Of a stretch of DNA of 64,000 nt, positions 34,459 through 43,184 are shown in pieces. Position 1 is the first letter of the stretch. Each line of letters opens with the position of its first letter. Below the pieces are notes generated by a model that did not search any database, was not told the DNA's origin, and was given only the letters and a program-made list of their open reading frames with translations. The position numbers were made by a program, and so were the translations under genes. The stretch covers positions 310,001-374,000 of the forward strand of contig NZ_VUOH01000005.1 in NCBI RefSeq assembly GCF_015390235.1, read 5' to 3'. Source of the stretch: Quadrisphaera sp. INWT6 (GTDB lineage Bacteria > Actinomycetota > Actinomycetes > Actinomycetales > Quadrisphaeraceae).

Positions 34459-35493
34459 TCAGCTGCCGGCGGGCAGGTGGGTCGGCAGGCCGCAGCGCTC
34501 GAACAGGCCGCGGTCGGCGTCGAGGAAGAAGACCAGGTCAGCGACCTTGCCGTCGCGCTCCGCCAGGACCACCAGGGCCCACGGGGTGTGCCCGGCGTCC
34601 GGGTCCGGGGTCGGGGCGCCGTGGTCGGCGCGGCGGTACTGCGCCAGCGCGCGCTGCCCGTTGAGGCGCACCGGCAGCAGCCGGGAGCCCTCGCAGTCGC
34701 GCCCCGGTCCGCGCAGCCACGCCGCGACGTCGGCCGGGCCCCGCAGCCACAGCGCGTACGGCGGCATCGACATCGTCGCCTCGGCGTGCAGCAGCGCGAC
34801 CAGCGCGTCGACGTCGTACCGCTCGAAGGCCTCGGTGTAGCGGGCGAGCAGCGCGGCGTGGGAGTCGTCGAGGGGCTGCAGCGCCGCCTCGCGGGCGTCG
34901 CGGGCGGCCAGGGTGGCGCGCGCCCGCTGGAGCAGGCTGTTCACCGACGGCACGGACGTCTCGAGGAGGGACGCGACCTCGTCGGCGTGCCAGTGCAGCA
35001 CCTCGCGGAGCACCAGCACGGCGCGCTGGCGGGGCGGGAGCAGCTGCAGGGCGGCCACGAGGGCCAGGCGCACCGACTCGCGGTCGGCGGCGACGTCGGC
35101 CGGGTCGGCGGCGGGCGCCGTGCCGAGCACCAGGGCGTCGGGGGCGGGCTCGACCCAGGCGGCGCTCTCCAGCGCCGGACCGAGGGAGGACACCACCGGC
35201 GGTGACGGCGCCGGCGACATGTCGACCGGCAGGGCGCGGCGCCTGCGGCCGTCGAGGCTGTCGAAGCAGACCCGGGTGGCGATCCGGTAGAGCCAGCCGC
35301 GCTGGGCAGCCGGGTCGCGCAGGGACCCGGCGTGGCGCCAGGCGCGGACCATCGCGTCCTGCACGGCGTCCTCGGCGTCGGCCAGCGAGCCGAGCATCCG
35401 GTAGCAGTAGCCGGTGAGCTCGCGGCGGTACTCCTCGAGCTGCAGCTCCACACCGCCGACGGCTCCGTCGACAGCCCCCTCCAGCGCGGTCAT
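34459..35493 (-). CDS. ECF sigma factor with C-terminal SnoaL-like domain (SigG/TIGR02960-like)
   Basis: A 344-residue sigma-70 family protein. Region 2 reads YRMLGSLADAEDAVQDAMVRAWR (about residues 30-52); region 4 reads LPPRQRAVLVLREVLHWHADEVASLL then VNSLLQRARATL. The last 130 residues (ARYTEAFERYDVDALVALLHAEATMSMPP) form a SnoaL/NTF2-like domain, which in this class replaces a separate anti-sigma factor. The ATG has CAGAGT 6 nt upstream (leaderless). It is convergent with the helD-like gene, 12 bp between stops. The signal it responds to is unknown. Confidence 0.92.
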   Translation of the reverse strand: MTALEGAVDGAVGGVELQLEEYRRELTGYCYRMLGSLADAEDAVQDAMVRAWRHAGSLRDPAAQRGWLYRIATRVCFDSLDGRRRRALPVDMSPAPSPPVVSSLGPALESAAWVEPAPDALVLGTAPAADPADVAADRESVRLALVAALQLLPPRQRAVLVLREVLHWHADEVASLLETSVPSVNSLLQRARATLAARDAREAALQPLDDSHAALLARYTEAFERYDVDALVALLHAEATMSMPPYALWLRGPADVAAWLRGPGRDCEGSRLLPVRLNGQRALAQYRRADHGAPTPDPDAGHTPWALVVLAERDGKVADLVFFLDADRGLFERCGLPTHLPAGS

Positions 35494-35568
35494 GGCGGCA
35501 CTCTGGCAGATGCCTGTGACACCGGTCAGCCGCCGTCCGGGCCCCTCCGGTCGCGAGCCGCCGAACCG

Positions 35569-35625
35569 CGACGGCGGAGCCGCGGGTCAGAACGACCTCG
35601 GATCTGACCCCGGACTCCGCCGTCG
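35569..35625. repeat. Imperfect palindrome upstream of the ECF sigma gene
   Basis: CGACGGCGGAG (35569-35579) and its complement (35615-35625) pair perfectly. After three mismatches a further 8-bp pair (GGGTCAGA with TCTGACCC) closes an 11-nt loop. It lies about 75 bp upstream of the sigma start, between it and the yitT-like gene. Confidence 0.7.
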
Positions 35626-35678
35626 TCGTCCTCGGTCGCCCGAGCGGCACCGGTGGGTGGTTCCGCACCACTCCCGGA

Positions 35679-35733
35679 CTGGCGCAGGGTGGCCCCGCAC
35701 CAGTGGGTCTGGCGCAGGGCCACCCCGCGCCAC
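35679..35733. repeat. Second intergenic palindrome with direct-repeat ends
   Basis: CTGGCGCAGGGTGGCCCCGC (from 35679) and CTGGCGCAGGGCCACCCCGC (from 35709) share a direct 11-bp start and are also inverted copies of each other with about three mismatches over 23 bp. It lies just downstream of the yitT-like stop and may act as its terminator. Confidence 0.65.
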
Positions 35734-35749
35734 CGGGGGTGGGCCGGGG

Positions 35750-36385
35750 TCAGCGGACCAGGTAGCGCCCCGGGCGGTGGTTCATCGCGAGCACGACGTT
35801 CACGACGACGACGCCGAGCAGCGACGCGGCCGCCAGGCGCGGGCCCACGACGAAGAGCGCACCGACCATGACGACGGCGTCGAAGGCCATCTGCACGTGC
35901 CCCGCCCGCCACCCGAACCGCTCCTGCAGGTGGAAGGCGAGGATGCCGAACCCGCCCGCGCTCGCCCGGTGGCGGAAGAGCACGAGGAACCCGATGCCCA
36001 GGCTGAGGCCGGCGAAGGCCGTGGCCAGCCACAGGGGCATCGACACCCGCACCACCTGCGGCAGCAGCTCGGCGAGCACGGAGGTCAGCGTCACGCAGGC
36101 CAGGGTCCGCAGGGTGAAGCCCCAGCCCAGCCGGCGCACCGCCAGCCCGTAGAAGGGCAGGTTGATGAGGAAGAACGCGACCCCCAGCGGGACCGGGCCG
36201 AGCGCGGCCACCAGGAAGGCCACGCCCGCCAGCCCCCCGGAGACCGCGTCGGCCTGCTGGAGCAGCAGGAGCGCCCACGCCAGCAGGAACGAGCCGACGA
36301 GCAGGGCGGCGGCGTCCTCCGCGGCGCTGTGCGGCGGCGCCGCGGGCGGGACCGCGGTCGGTGCTGCGGGAGGGGCGGAGCTCAC
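35750..36385 (-). CDS. YitT-like membrane protein
   Basis: A 211-residue protein with about six hydrophobic segments, resembling the integral membrane part of the YitT family (LQQADAVSGGLAGVAFL, FLINLPFYGLAVRRLG, FGGFGILAF-like SAGGFGILAFHLQ). The C-terminal cytosolic domain of longer YitT proteins is missing. GTG at 36385 is preferred because TACCGT lies 7 nt upstream (leaderless); the GTG at 36394 would fall within that signal. Function is unknown. It is divergent from Mrp operon 2 (116-bp gap). Confidence 0.82.
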   Translation of the reverse strand: MSSAPPAAPTAVPPAAPPHSAAEDAAALLVGSFLLAWALLLLQQADAVSGGLAGVAFLVAALGPVPLGVAFFLINLPFYGLAVRRLGWGFTLRTLACVTLTSVLAELLPQVVRVSMPLWLATAFAGLSLGIGFLVLFRHRASAGGFGILAFHLQERFGWRAGHVQMAFDAVVMVGALFVVGPRLAAASLLGVVVVNVVLAMNHRPGRYLVR

Positions 36386-36501
36386 GGCGGGCACGGTAGG
36401 CCCTCGACGGCCGCAGCGGCGGTGGCCTGGGCCATCACGTCACCCGAGAGGTACACGACCACCGGGCCGGGAGGCCCGGGAGCCCTTAGGGTTGGGCGGA
36501 C

Positions 36502-39500
36502 ATGATCCTCCTCCTGACGGCCCACGCCGCGGCCGCCGGCATCGCGGTCCCCGTGGTGCGCCGTTGGGGCCCCCGAGGCGTGCTGCTCACCGCTCTCGCC
36601 CCGCTGGCGGTGCTCTTCTGGCTGGTGGCCCAGTGGGCCTCGGGCACGGCGGGCTCCGACGGGTCGGCGCTGCGCGAGTCGGTGTCGTGGATCCCGAGCC
36701 TCGGCGTCGAGGTGGCGCTCCGCCTCGACCCGCTCTCGGCGATCATGGTGCTGGTCGTGGCCGGGGTCGGCGCGCTCGTGCTGGCCTACTCCTCGGGGTA
36801 CTTCGGCGGCGAGTCGCAGCGGGCCACCCGCAACCGCACCGTGCCGCTGCTCGTCGCGTTCTGCGCCGTCATGCTCGTGCTGGTCCTCGCCGACGACCTG
36901 GTGCTCCTCTACGTCGCCTGGGAGCTCACGACGGTGCTGTCGTGGCTGCTCATCGGCGGTGACGGGCGCTCGCGCGCGGCCCGGTACGCCGCCAGCCAGG
37001 CGCTCGTGGTCACCACCGCGGGCGGCCTGGCGATGCTCGTCGGCATCGTCATCCTCGCGGTCACCACCGGGACCACCTCGATCTCGGCCCTGCTGGCCGA
37101 CCCGCCCGCGGCGGGCGCGGCCACCACCGCCGCGGCGCTGCTGCTGCTCGCCGGCGCGGTCACCAAGTCGGCGCTGCTGCCGACCACGGCGTGGCTGCCG
37201 GGTGCGATGGTCGCCCCCACCCCCATCAGCGCGTACCTGCACGCCGCGGCGATGGTGAAGGCCGGCGTGTACCTCGTCGTGCGCTTCGGCCCGGTGTTCA
37301 CCGAGGTGCCCGCCTGGCGCTGGACGATCGTCGTCCTGGGCGGGGCCACGATGGTGGTCGGCGCCTGGCGCGCGCTGCGCCAGCACGACCTCAAGCTGCT
37401 GCTCGCCCACGGCACGGTCAGCGAGCTGGGCTTCATCGCCCTGCTCGTGGGCGCCGGGGGCCGCACGGGCGCGGTCGCCGGCACCGGGCTGCTGCTGGCG
37501 CACGCGCTGTTCAAGTCGTGCCTGTTCATGGTGGTCGGCGCCATCGACCACGGCGCCCACACCCGCGACCTGCGCAAGCTGTCGGGCCTGGCCCGCCGCG
37601 CCCCGGTGCTGTGCGTGGCCTCGGTGCTGGCCGCCGGGTCGATGGCCGGCTTCCCGCCGATGCTCGGCTTCATCACGCACGAGGCGGCCTTCGAGGGCTT
37701 CCTCGTGGGCGGGGGCTGGCCGCCGGGCTCCACGCCCGCCGCTGACGCCGCCGTCCTGGCCGTGCTGGTGGTCGGGTCCGTGCTCACCGCGGCGTACAGC
37801 GCGCGCTTCGTGTGGGGGGCCTTCGCGGACCGCGAGCTGCCCGAGGGTGCTCCCGACCCGGCCGACTTCCACGCACCCGGGCCCTCGATGTCCGTGCCGC
37901 TGCTGGTCGCGGCCGTCGGCAGCCTGGTGACGGGCGCCGTGCCGGCCGTGGTGCACGCGGTCGACGGCGTGGTGGCCGCCGCCACGGCGGGCTTCCCCGC
38001 GCCCGAGGAGGAGTACCACCTCGCCCTCTGGCACGGCTTCACCCCGACCCTGGGCCTGTCGGTGCTCTGCCTGGCCCTCGGCGGGCTGCTCTTCCTGGTG
38101 CGCTCCCGCGTCGAGCGCCTGCAGCACCGCCTCGACGTCCCCGCGATGAGGCACCTCACCGGTGGGCGCCTGCAGGACCGCGCCCGCGGCTGGATCGACG
38201 CGGTCGCGGCCGCCACCACGCTGGTCTACCAGCGCGGGTCCCTGCCCCAGTACGTCCTCACCGCGGCGGCCGTGCTCGTGCTCGGTCCCGGGTCGGCGCT
38301 CGTCGTCGCCTCGGCGACGGGCGCGTGGCCGGCCGTCTGGCGCTGGTGGGACGAGCCGCTGCAGGCGGTGCTGGTGCTCGTCGCGCTCGGCACGGCCGTC
38401 GCCACCGCCGTCTCGCGCAACCGCCGTGCGGCCTTCGTCATGGCCGGGGTCTCCGGGTACGCGGTCGCCGGCCTGTTCGTGGTCGCCGGTGCCCCCGACG
38501 TCGCCCTCACGCAGGCCCTCGTCGAGAGCATCACGCTGGCCGCCGCCGTGCTGGTGCTGCGCGGCCTGCCGCCCACCTTCGAGCCCTCCCCCGACAGCCT
38601 CGTCAAGGGCCCCAAGCCGTGGGTGCGGGCGGTGCTCGCCGTCGGCGCCGGTGCCGTGGCCTCCCTGCTCGCGGCCGTGGCGCTGGGCGCGCGCACCGCG
38701 ACCCCGGTCTCGGTCGACTTCGCCCGCCTCGCCTACGAGCTCGGGTACGGCGAGAACGTCGTCAACGTGACCCTGGTCGACCTGCGCGCCTGGGACACCT
38801 TCGGCGAGATCACCGTGCTCACCGTCGCGGCGACCGGCGTGGCCAGCCTCGTCTTCCTGCGCCACCGCACGGGGCGCGCCCCCCGCCTGCGCAGCGGCCC
38901 GTCCGCCGGCGGGGCGGGCGGCTCCAGCAGCCCGACGACGGTCGCCTCGACGTGGCGCAGCTCCCAGGACTTCGCCCCCGGCCCCGACGCCGCCCCCTCC
39001 ACCCGCTGGCTGCCCGCGGTGCGCACCCTGGCTCCGGCCCGTCGCTCGCTGCTGCTCGAGATCGTGGTCCGGCTGGTGTTCGGCACGGTGCTGGTGCTCT
39101 CGGTCTACCTGCTCTTCGCCGGCCACAACCTGCCCGGCGGCGGCTTCGCCGCGGGCCTGGTCACCGGGCTGGCGCTCTTCCTGCGCTACCTCGCGGGCGG
39201 GCGCTACGAGCTGGGCGAGGCCGCCCGGGTCGACGTCGGCGTGCTCCTCGGCTCGGGCCTGCTCATCGCCGCGGCCTCGGCCGGCGTCCCGCTGCTCCTC
39301 GGGGGCCAGGCGACGCAGACGGCGGACACCTACCTGCAGATCCCGCTGCTCGGCGAGGTGCACCTCGTCAGCTCGCTGGCCTTCGACATCGGGGTCTACC
39401 TGGTCGTCGTGGGCACCGTGCTCGACGTCCTGCGCAGCCTGGGCGCGGGCATCGACGCCCAGCAGGAGGAGATCGAGGCCGACCCGACCGCCGTCCACGA

Positions 39501-39699
39501 CCAGGAGGACGGCGAGGACGACGGCGAGCCCGGCCCCGACGAGATGCCCGGTCCCGGTGACGCCGCCGACGGCGCCGCACCCGCCGACCTGGCGACGGCC
39601 GACGTCGAGGAGCCCGACGACGCCGAGGAGGCCGACCCGCGCGAGGTCGACGCCGGTGCGGACGCCGGTCGCGGCGGCGCAGGAGCGGGTGCGCGATGA
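36502..39699 (+). CDS. mrpA: Na+/H+ antiporter subunit A with fused MrpB domain and acidic tail (Mrp operon 2)
   Basis: A 1065-residue NuoL-like subunit. WLPGAMVAPTPISAYLHAAAMVKAGVYLVVRFG and RQHDLKLLLAHGTVSELGFIAL mark the translocation core. The MrpB domain follows at about residues 850-985 (LVFGTVLVLSVYLLFAGHNLPGGGF). The last 75 residues are strongly acidic and lack hydrophobic segments (EDGEDDGEPGPDE), a tail the operon 1 protein does not have. The ATG has TAGGGT 9 nt upstream. It is first gene of a rightward six-gene operon with 1-4 bp overlaps throughout. Confidence 0.95.
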   Translation: MILLLTAHAAAAGIAVPVVRRWGPRGVLLTALAPLAVLFWLVAQWASGTAGSDGSALRESVSWIPSLGVEVALRLDPLSAIMVLVVAGVGALVLAYSSGYFGGESQRATRNRTVPLLVAFCAVMLVLVLADDLVLLYVAWELTTVLSWLLIGGDGRSRAARYAASQALVVTTAGGLAMLVGIVILAVTTGTTSISALLADPPAAGAATTAAALLLLAGAVTKSALLPTTAWLPGAMVAPTPISAYLHAAAMVKAGVYLVVRFGPVFTEVPAWRWTIVVLGGATMVVGAWRALRQHDLKLLLAHGTVSELGFIALLVGAGGRTGAVAGTGLLLAHALFKSCLFMVVGAIDHGAHTRDLRKLSGLARRAPVLCVASVLAAGSMAGFPPMLGFITHEAAFEGFLVGGGWPPGSTPAADAAVLAVLVVGSVLTAAYSARFVWGAFADRELPEGAPDPADFHAPGPSMSVPLLVAAVGSLVTGAVPAVVHAVDGVVAAATAGFPAPEEEYHLALWHGFTPTLGLSVLCLALGGLLFLVRSRVERLQHRLDVPAMRHLTGGRLQDRARGWIDAVAAATTLVYQRGSLPQYVLTAAAVLVLGPGSALVVASATGAWPAVWRWWDEPLQAVLVLVALGTAVATAVSRNRRAAFVMAGVSGYAVAGLFVVAGAPDVALTQALVESITLAAAVLVLRGLPPTFEPSPDSLVKGPKPWVRAVLAVGAGAVASLLAAVALGARTATPVSVDFARLAYELGYGENVVNVTLVDLRAWDTFGEITVLTVAATGVASLVFLRHRTGRAPRLRSGPSAGGAGGSSSPTTVASTWRSSQDFAPGPDAAPSTRWLPAVRTLAPARRSLLLEIVVRLVFGTVLVLSVYLLFAGHNLPGGGFAAGLVTGLALFLRYLAGGRYELGEAARVDVGVLLGSGLLIAAASAGVPLLLGGQATQTADTYLQIPLLGEVHLVSSLAFDIGVYLVVVGTVLDVLRSLGAGIDAQQEEIEADPTAVHDQEDGEDDGEPGPDEMPGPGDAADGAAPADLATADVEEPDDAEEADPREVDAGADAGRGGAGAGAR

Positions 39700-40229
39700 G
39701 CCCCACGATCGTCCTCACCGTCGCCATCGGCGGCCTGGTGGCCACCGGCGTGTACCTGCTGACCTCGCGGCACCTCACGCGCGTGGTCCTCGGGGTGCTC
39801 GTGGCCGGCAACGGCGTCAACCTGCTGATCATCGCGGCGGCGGGCCGCGCGGGCCGCGCCCCGGTGCTCGACCCCGACGGCGAGATCACGCTGGAGACCG
39901 CGGCGGAGTCGAGCGACCCCCTGCCGCAGGCCCTGGTGCTCACCGCGATCGTCATCACCTTCGCCGTGACGGCGTTCCTGCTGGCCATGGCCTACCGGAC
40001 CAGCCGCATCGAGGGCACCCGGGGCGACGACGTCGTCCGCGACACCAGCCCGCAGGGCCGCTCCCGCGGCGAGGCCGCGCCCCCCGGTGAGTCGACGGAC
40101 GCGGCCGACAGCAGCGACGGCCCCGCGTCGTCGCGCCAGCAGCGCGGTGCCCCGAGGGGGGCCGGTGGCCCGGTGCTCGGCAGCGGCAACCGGCCGGCCT
40201 CGAGCGGCTCGCCCGAGGAGGCCTCCTGA
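39696..40229 (+). CDS. mrpC: Na+/H+ antiporter subunit C (Mrp operon 2)
   Basis: A 177-residue NuoK-like subunit. GVLVAGNGVNLLIIAAAG and DPLPQALVLTAIVITFAVTA are the conserved membrane segments. Residues 115-177 form a hydrophilic, low-complexity extension (SPQGRSRGEAAPPGES) absent from the operon 1 copy. ATG overlaps the mrpA stop; the stop shares one base with the mrpD ATG. Confidence 0.93.
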   Translation: MSPTIVLTVAIGGLVATGVYLLTSRHLTRVVLGVLVAGNGVNLLIIAAAGRAGRAPVLDPDGEITLETAAESSDPLPQALVLTAIVITFAVTAFLLAMAYRTSRIEGTRGDDVVRDTSPQGRSRGEAAPPGESTDAADSSDGPASSRQQRGAPRGAGGPVLGSGNRPASSGSPEEAS

Positions 40230-41815
40230 TGCGGGTGCTCCTGCCCCTGGCCGTGCTGCTCCCCGTGCTGGGCGCCGCGCTCACGCTCGCGCTCGGCAGC
40301 CACCCCGTGGCGCAGCGCTGGGTGAGCGTCGCCGCGCTGTCGGGCGTCACCGCGACGGCGGCGGCGCTGCTGTTCGGCGCCGCCACCGACGGGCCGCAGT
40401 CGGTCGTGCTCGGGGCCTGGCCCGCGGGCGTCGGCATCTCGCTGGTCGCCGACCGGTTGTCGGCGCTCATGCTGCTGACCTCCTCGGTCGTCACCCTGTC
40501 GGTGATGCTCTTCAGCGTCGGGCAGGGCAGCACGGGCGACACCGAGCGCACCCCGGTGTCGATCTACCACCCGACGTTCCTCACCCTGTCCGCCGGCGTC
40601 TCCATCGCCTTCCTCGCCGGTGACCTCTTCAACCTCTACGTCGGCTTCGAGGTGCTGCTGGTCAGCTCCTACGTGCTCCTCACCCTCGGCGGCACGGCCG
40701 CCCGCGTCCGCGCGGGCATGACCTACGTCGTGGTCTCGATCGTGTCGTCGCTCCTGTTCCTCACCGGGCTGGGCCTGGTCTACGCGGCCACGGGCACGGT
40801 CTCCATGGCCGACCTGCCCGGGCGCCTGTCGGGCCTGCCGCTGGCGGTGGCGGTCGGGCTCCAGCTGGTGCTCCTGCTGGCGTTCGGCCTCAAGGCGGCG
40901 GCGTTCCCGCTGTCCGGCTGGCTGCCCGACAGCTACCCGACCGCCGCGGCCCCGGTGGCGGCGGTCTTCGCGGGCCTGCTGACCAAGGTCGGCGTCTACG
41001 CGATCTTCCGGACGCAGACGGTGCTCTTCGGGGAGGTCTCCTCCCCCGCGGTGACCACCGGGCTCGTGGTGGTGGCGATCATGACCATGCTCGTGGGCAT
41101 CCTGGGCGCCATCGCCCAGAACGACCTCAAGCGCCTGATGTCGTTCACGCTGGTCAGCCACATCGGCTACATGCTCTTCGGCGTCGCGCTCGGCACCGTG
41201 GAGGCGCTGGGCGCCGCGGTGTTCTACGCGGTGCACCACATCCTCGTGCAGACGGCGCTGTTCCTGGTGGTGGGTCTGGTGGAGCGCGCGGCCGGCACCA
41301 CGTCGCTGCGGCGCCTCGGCGGTCTCGGCGGCGCGGCCCCCGGCATCGCCCTGCTCTTCCTGCTCCCGGCCCTGAACCTGGCGGGCATCCCGCCGTTCTC
41401 CGGGTTCATCGGCAAGATCGCCCTCCTGCGCGCCGGTGCCGCCGAGGGCGGGTTCTCCGCCTGGGCCCTGGTCGTCGCGGGCGTCGTCACCAGCCTGCTC
41501 ACCCTGTACGCCATCTCCCGGGCCTGGGCGGCCACGTTCTGGTCGGGGCGGGCCACCCGCCTCGACCCCGAGGTCAGCCCCGAGACCGCTGCGGCCCGCG
41601 CCCACCGGGTGCCCCCGGCGATGGTGGCCGCTGCCGCCGGCGTCGTGGTCGTGGTCAGCGCGCTGACGTTCGTGGCCGGGCCCCTGCTCGACCTGGCGAA
41701 CGGCGCCGCCGAGGACACCCTCGACGTCCGCGGCTACAGCCAGGTGGTCGGCGGGCTCGACACGCCCCCGGCCGACGGCAGCGGTGGCACCGACAGCGGG
41801 GAGAAGGCGCCGTGA
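40229..41815 (+). CDS. mrpD: Na+/H+ antiporter subunit D (Mrp operon 2)
   Basis: A 528-residue NuoN/NuoM-like subunit with about 14 helices. LKAAAFPLSGWLPDSYPTAAAPVAAVFAGLLTKVGVYAI and NDLKRLMSFTLVSHIGYMLFGV hold the conserved channel lysines. It lacks the polyglycine linker seen in operon 1. It forms the second antiporter-like core with MrpA. Confidence 0.95.
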   Translation: MRVLLPLAVLLPVLGAALTLALGSHPVAQRWVSVAALSGVTATAAALLFGAATDGPQSVVLGAWPAGVGISLVADRLSALMLLTSSVVTLSVMLFSVGQGSTGDTERTPVSIYHPTFLTLSAGVSIAFLAGDLFNLYVGFEVLLVSSYVLLTLGGTAARVRAGMTYVVVSIVSSLLFLTGLGLVYAATGTVSMADLPGRLSGLPLAVAVGLQLVLLLAFGLKAAAFPLSGWLPDSYPTAAAPVAAVFAGLLTKVGVYAIFRTQTVLFGEVSSPAVTTGLVVVAIMTMLVGILGAIAQNDLKRLMSFTLVSHIGYMLFGVALGTVEALGAAVFYAVHHILVQTALFLVVGLVERAAGTTSLRRLGGLGGAAPGIALLFLLPALNLAGIPPFSGFIGKIALLRAGAAEGGFSAWALVVAGVVTSLLTLYAISRAWAATFWSGRATRLDPEVSPETAAARAHRVPPAMVAAAAGVVVVVSALTFVAGPLLDLANGAAEDTLDVRGYSQVVGGLDTPPADGSGGTDSGEKAP

Positions 41816-42405
41816 GCCCGCAGGGAGGCACCACCCGCCCGGGGCTGCGCGGCCGCCTGCCGCACCGCCGGCAGATCCCGATCATGACCTGGATGGTCGT
41901 GTTCTGGTGCGGCCTGTGGGGCTCGGTGAGCCCGGTCGTCGTCGTCGGCGGGGTGCTGACCGCTTTCGCCCTCGTCGCGGTCTTCCCGATGCCCACGCTG
42001 CCGCCAGCGCCGCGCCCCTCCGTGCTGGGCGCCGTGCGCCTGGGGGCCTACGTGCTCTTCGACCTGCTGCGCTCCAGCCTCCAGGTCGCCTGGTTCGCCG
42101 TGCGGCCCGGCCCGGTGCCCGCCAGCGCCATCGTGGCCGCGCCGCTGCGCTCGCGCTCCGACGCCATGATCGCCGCCACCGCCGAGATCCTGAGCCTGGT
42201 GCCGGGGACGCTGGTCGTCGACATCGACGTCCCGAGCGGCACGCTGTACCTGCACGCGCTGGTCACCGGAGACCCGGAGCGGGTCGGCGACGACGTGCGC
42301 GCCAGCGTGCGGCGCATGGAGGAGCGGGTGCTCGCCGCCCTGGCCCCGGGAGCGCTGCGCGACGGCGTGGCCGTGGCCGACGACGTGAGGGAGGCGAAGC
42401 GCTGA
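41812..42405 (+). CDS. mrpE: Na+/H+ antiporter subunit E, full length (Mrp operon 2)
   Basis: A 197-residue MrpE. Two N-terminal helices (MTWMVVFWCGLWGSVSP and VLTAFALVAVFPM) precede the conserved VRLGAYVLFDLLRSSLQVAWFAVRPG and PLRSRSDAMIAATAEILSLVPGTLVVDID. It gives the reference for the missing half in the operon 1 copy. The GTG overlaps mrpD (GTGA) and the stop shares one base with the mrpF ATG. Confidence 0.93.
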   Translation: MSPQGGTTRPGLRGRLPHRRQIPIMTWMVVFWCGLWGSVSPVVVVGGVLTAFALVAVFPMPTLPPAPRPSVLGAVRLGAYVLFDLLRSSLQVAWFAVRPGPVPASAIVAAPLRSRSDAMIAATAEILSLVPGTLVVDIDVPSGTLYLHALVTGDPERVGDDVRASVRRMEERVLAALAPGALRDGVAVADDVREAKR

Positions 42406-42722
42406 TGGGCGTGGTGACCGACATCGCCCTCGGCATCCTGCTGGTGGCGGCCCTGCTCGTGGTGGTGCGGCTGGTGAAGGGCCCGACGACCCTGGACCGC
42501 GCGGCCGCCGCCGACGTGTTCGTCGCGATCCTGCTGTGCGGCGTCGCCGTCCTCGTGGCCCGCCGCGGCTCCACGGTGTTCGTGCCGGTGCTGCTCGCGC
42601 TGTCGCTGCTGGGCTTCGCCAGCTCGGTCGCCGTGGTGCGCTTCGTGGGCCGGGAGGACCCGGTCTCCGAGCCCGACGAGCACGACGAGACTGACGAGGA
42701 CCACAGGAGGACCACCCCGTGA
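42405..42722 (+). CDS. mrpF: Na+/H+ antiporter subunit F (Mrp operon 2)
   Basis: A 105-residue subunit with three helices; RLVKGPTTLDRAAAADVFVAI is the MrpF motif. A charged tail (EPDEHDETDEDHRR) extends beyond the last helix, unlike the operon 1 copy. ATG overlaps the mrpE stop by one base; the stop overlaps the mrpG GTG. Confidence 0.93.
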   Translation: MGVVTDIALGILLVAALLVVVRLVKGPTTLDRAAAADVFVAILLCGVAVLVARRGSTVFVPVLLALSLLGFASSVAVVRFVGREDPVSEPDEHDETDEDHRRTTP

Positions 42723-43126
42723 GCGCCTGGGACTGGGTCTCCGCGGTGCTGCTGCTGTCGGGGTCGCTGCTCGCGCTCGCCGCCGGCATCGGCATGCTGC
42801 GCTTCCCCGACCTGTGGATGCGGATGCACGCGGGCACCAAGCCCCAGGTGCTGGGGCTGCTGCTGGTGCTGGCCGGCGTCGAGGTCCAGCTGGTGCCCGA
42901 CGCGAGCGCCGTCGTCGCCCTGCTCTTCGTGGGGCTGTTCCAGCTGGTCACCGCGCCGGTGGCGAGCCACCTGCTCGCCCGGGCGGGCCACCGCTCCGGG
43001 GTGGTGCCGCGCGACCAGCTGGTGCAGGACGACCTGCGCGTCTTCGAGCTCGAGTGCGCCGCGGGCGAGCACCCCGAGTCCTCCCCGCCGCAGGACCCCG
43101 GCCCCCGGGCCGAGGGCCGGGGCTGA
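42719..43126 (+). CDS. mrpG: Na+/H+ antiporter subunit G (Mrp operon 2)
   Basis: A 135-residue subunit with three helices; AAGIGMLRFPDLWMRMHAGTKPQVLGLLL is the MrpG signature. GTG start overlaps mrpF (GTGA). It is last gene of operon 2 and converges with the sugar permease gene, with an 11-bp tandem repeat between them. Confidence 0.93.
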   Translation: MSAWDWVSAVLLLSGSLLALAAGIGMLRFPDLWMRMHAGTKPQVLGLLLVLAGVEVQLVPDASAVVALLFVGLFQLVTAPVASHLLARAGHRSGVVPRDQLVQDDLRVFELECAAGEHPESSPPQDPGPRAEGRG

Positions 43127-43151
43127 CGCACCGGCACCGGGTCGGGGGGCC

Positions 43152-43184
43152 GGCCGTCGTCAGGCCGTCGTCAGGCCGTCGTCA
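43152..43184. repeat. 11-bp tandem repeat, three copies, at a stop codon
   Basis: GCCGTCGTCAG-type units run three times from about 43152 to 43184. Read leftward each unit carries a TGA, and because 11 is not a multiple of three the three copies place a stop in all three frames, the first being the real stop of the permease gene. Confidence 0.85.

Noticed and set aside
36382..39498. A very long open frame on the minus strand opposite mrpA of operon 2
   Set aside because: It is Gln/Gly/Arg/His-rich with no family motif and lies wholly antisense to a clear membrane protein. In such GC-rich DNA, stop codons are rare in several frames, so long antisense frames are expected.
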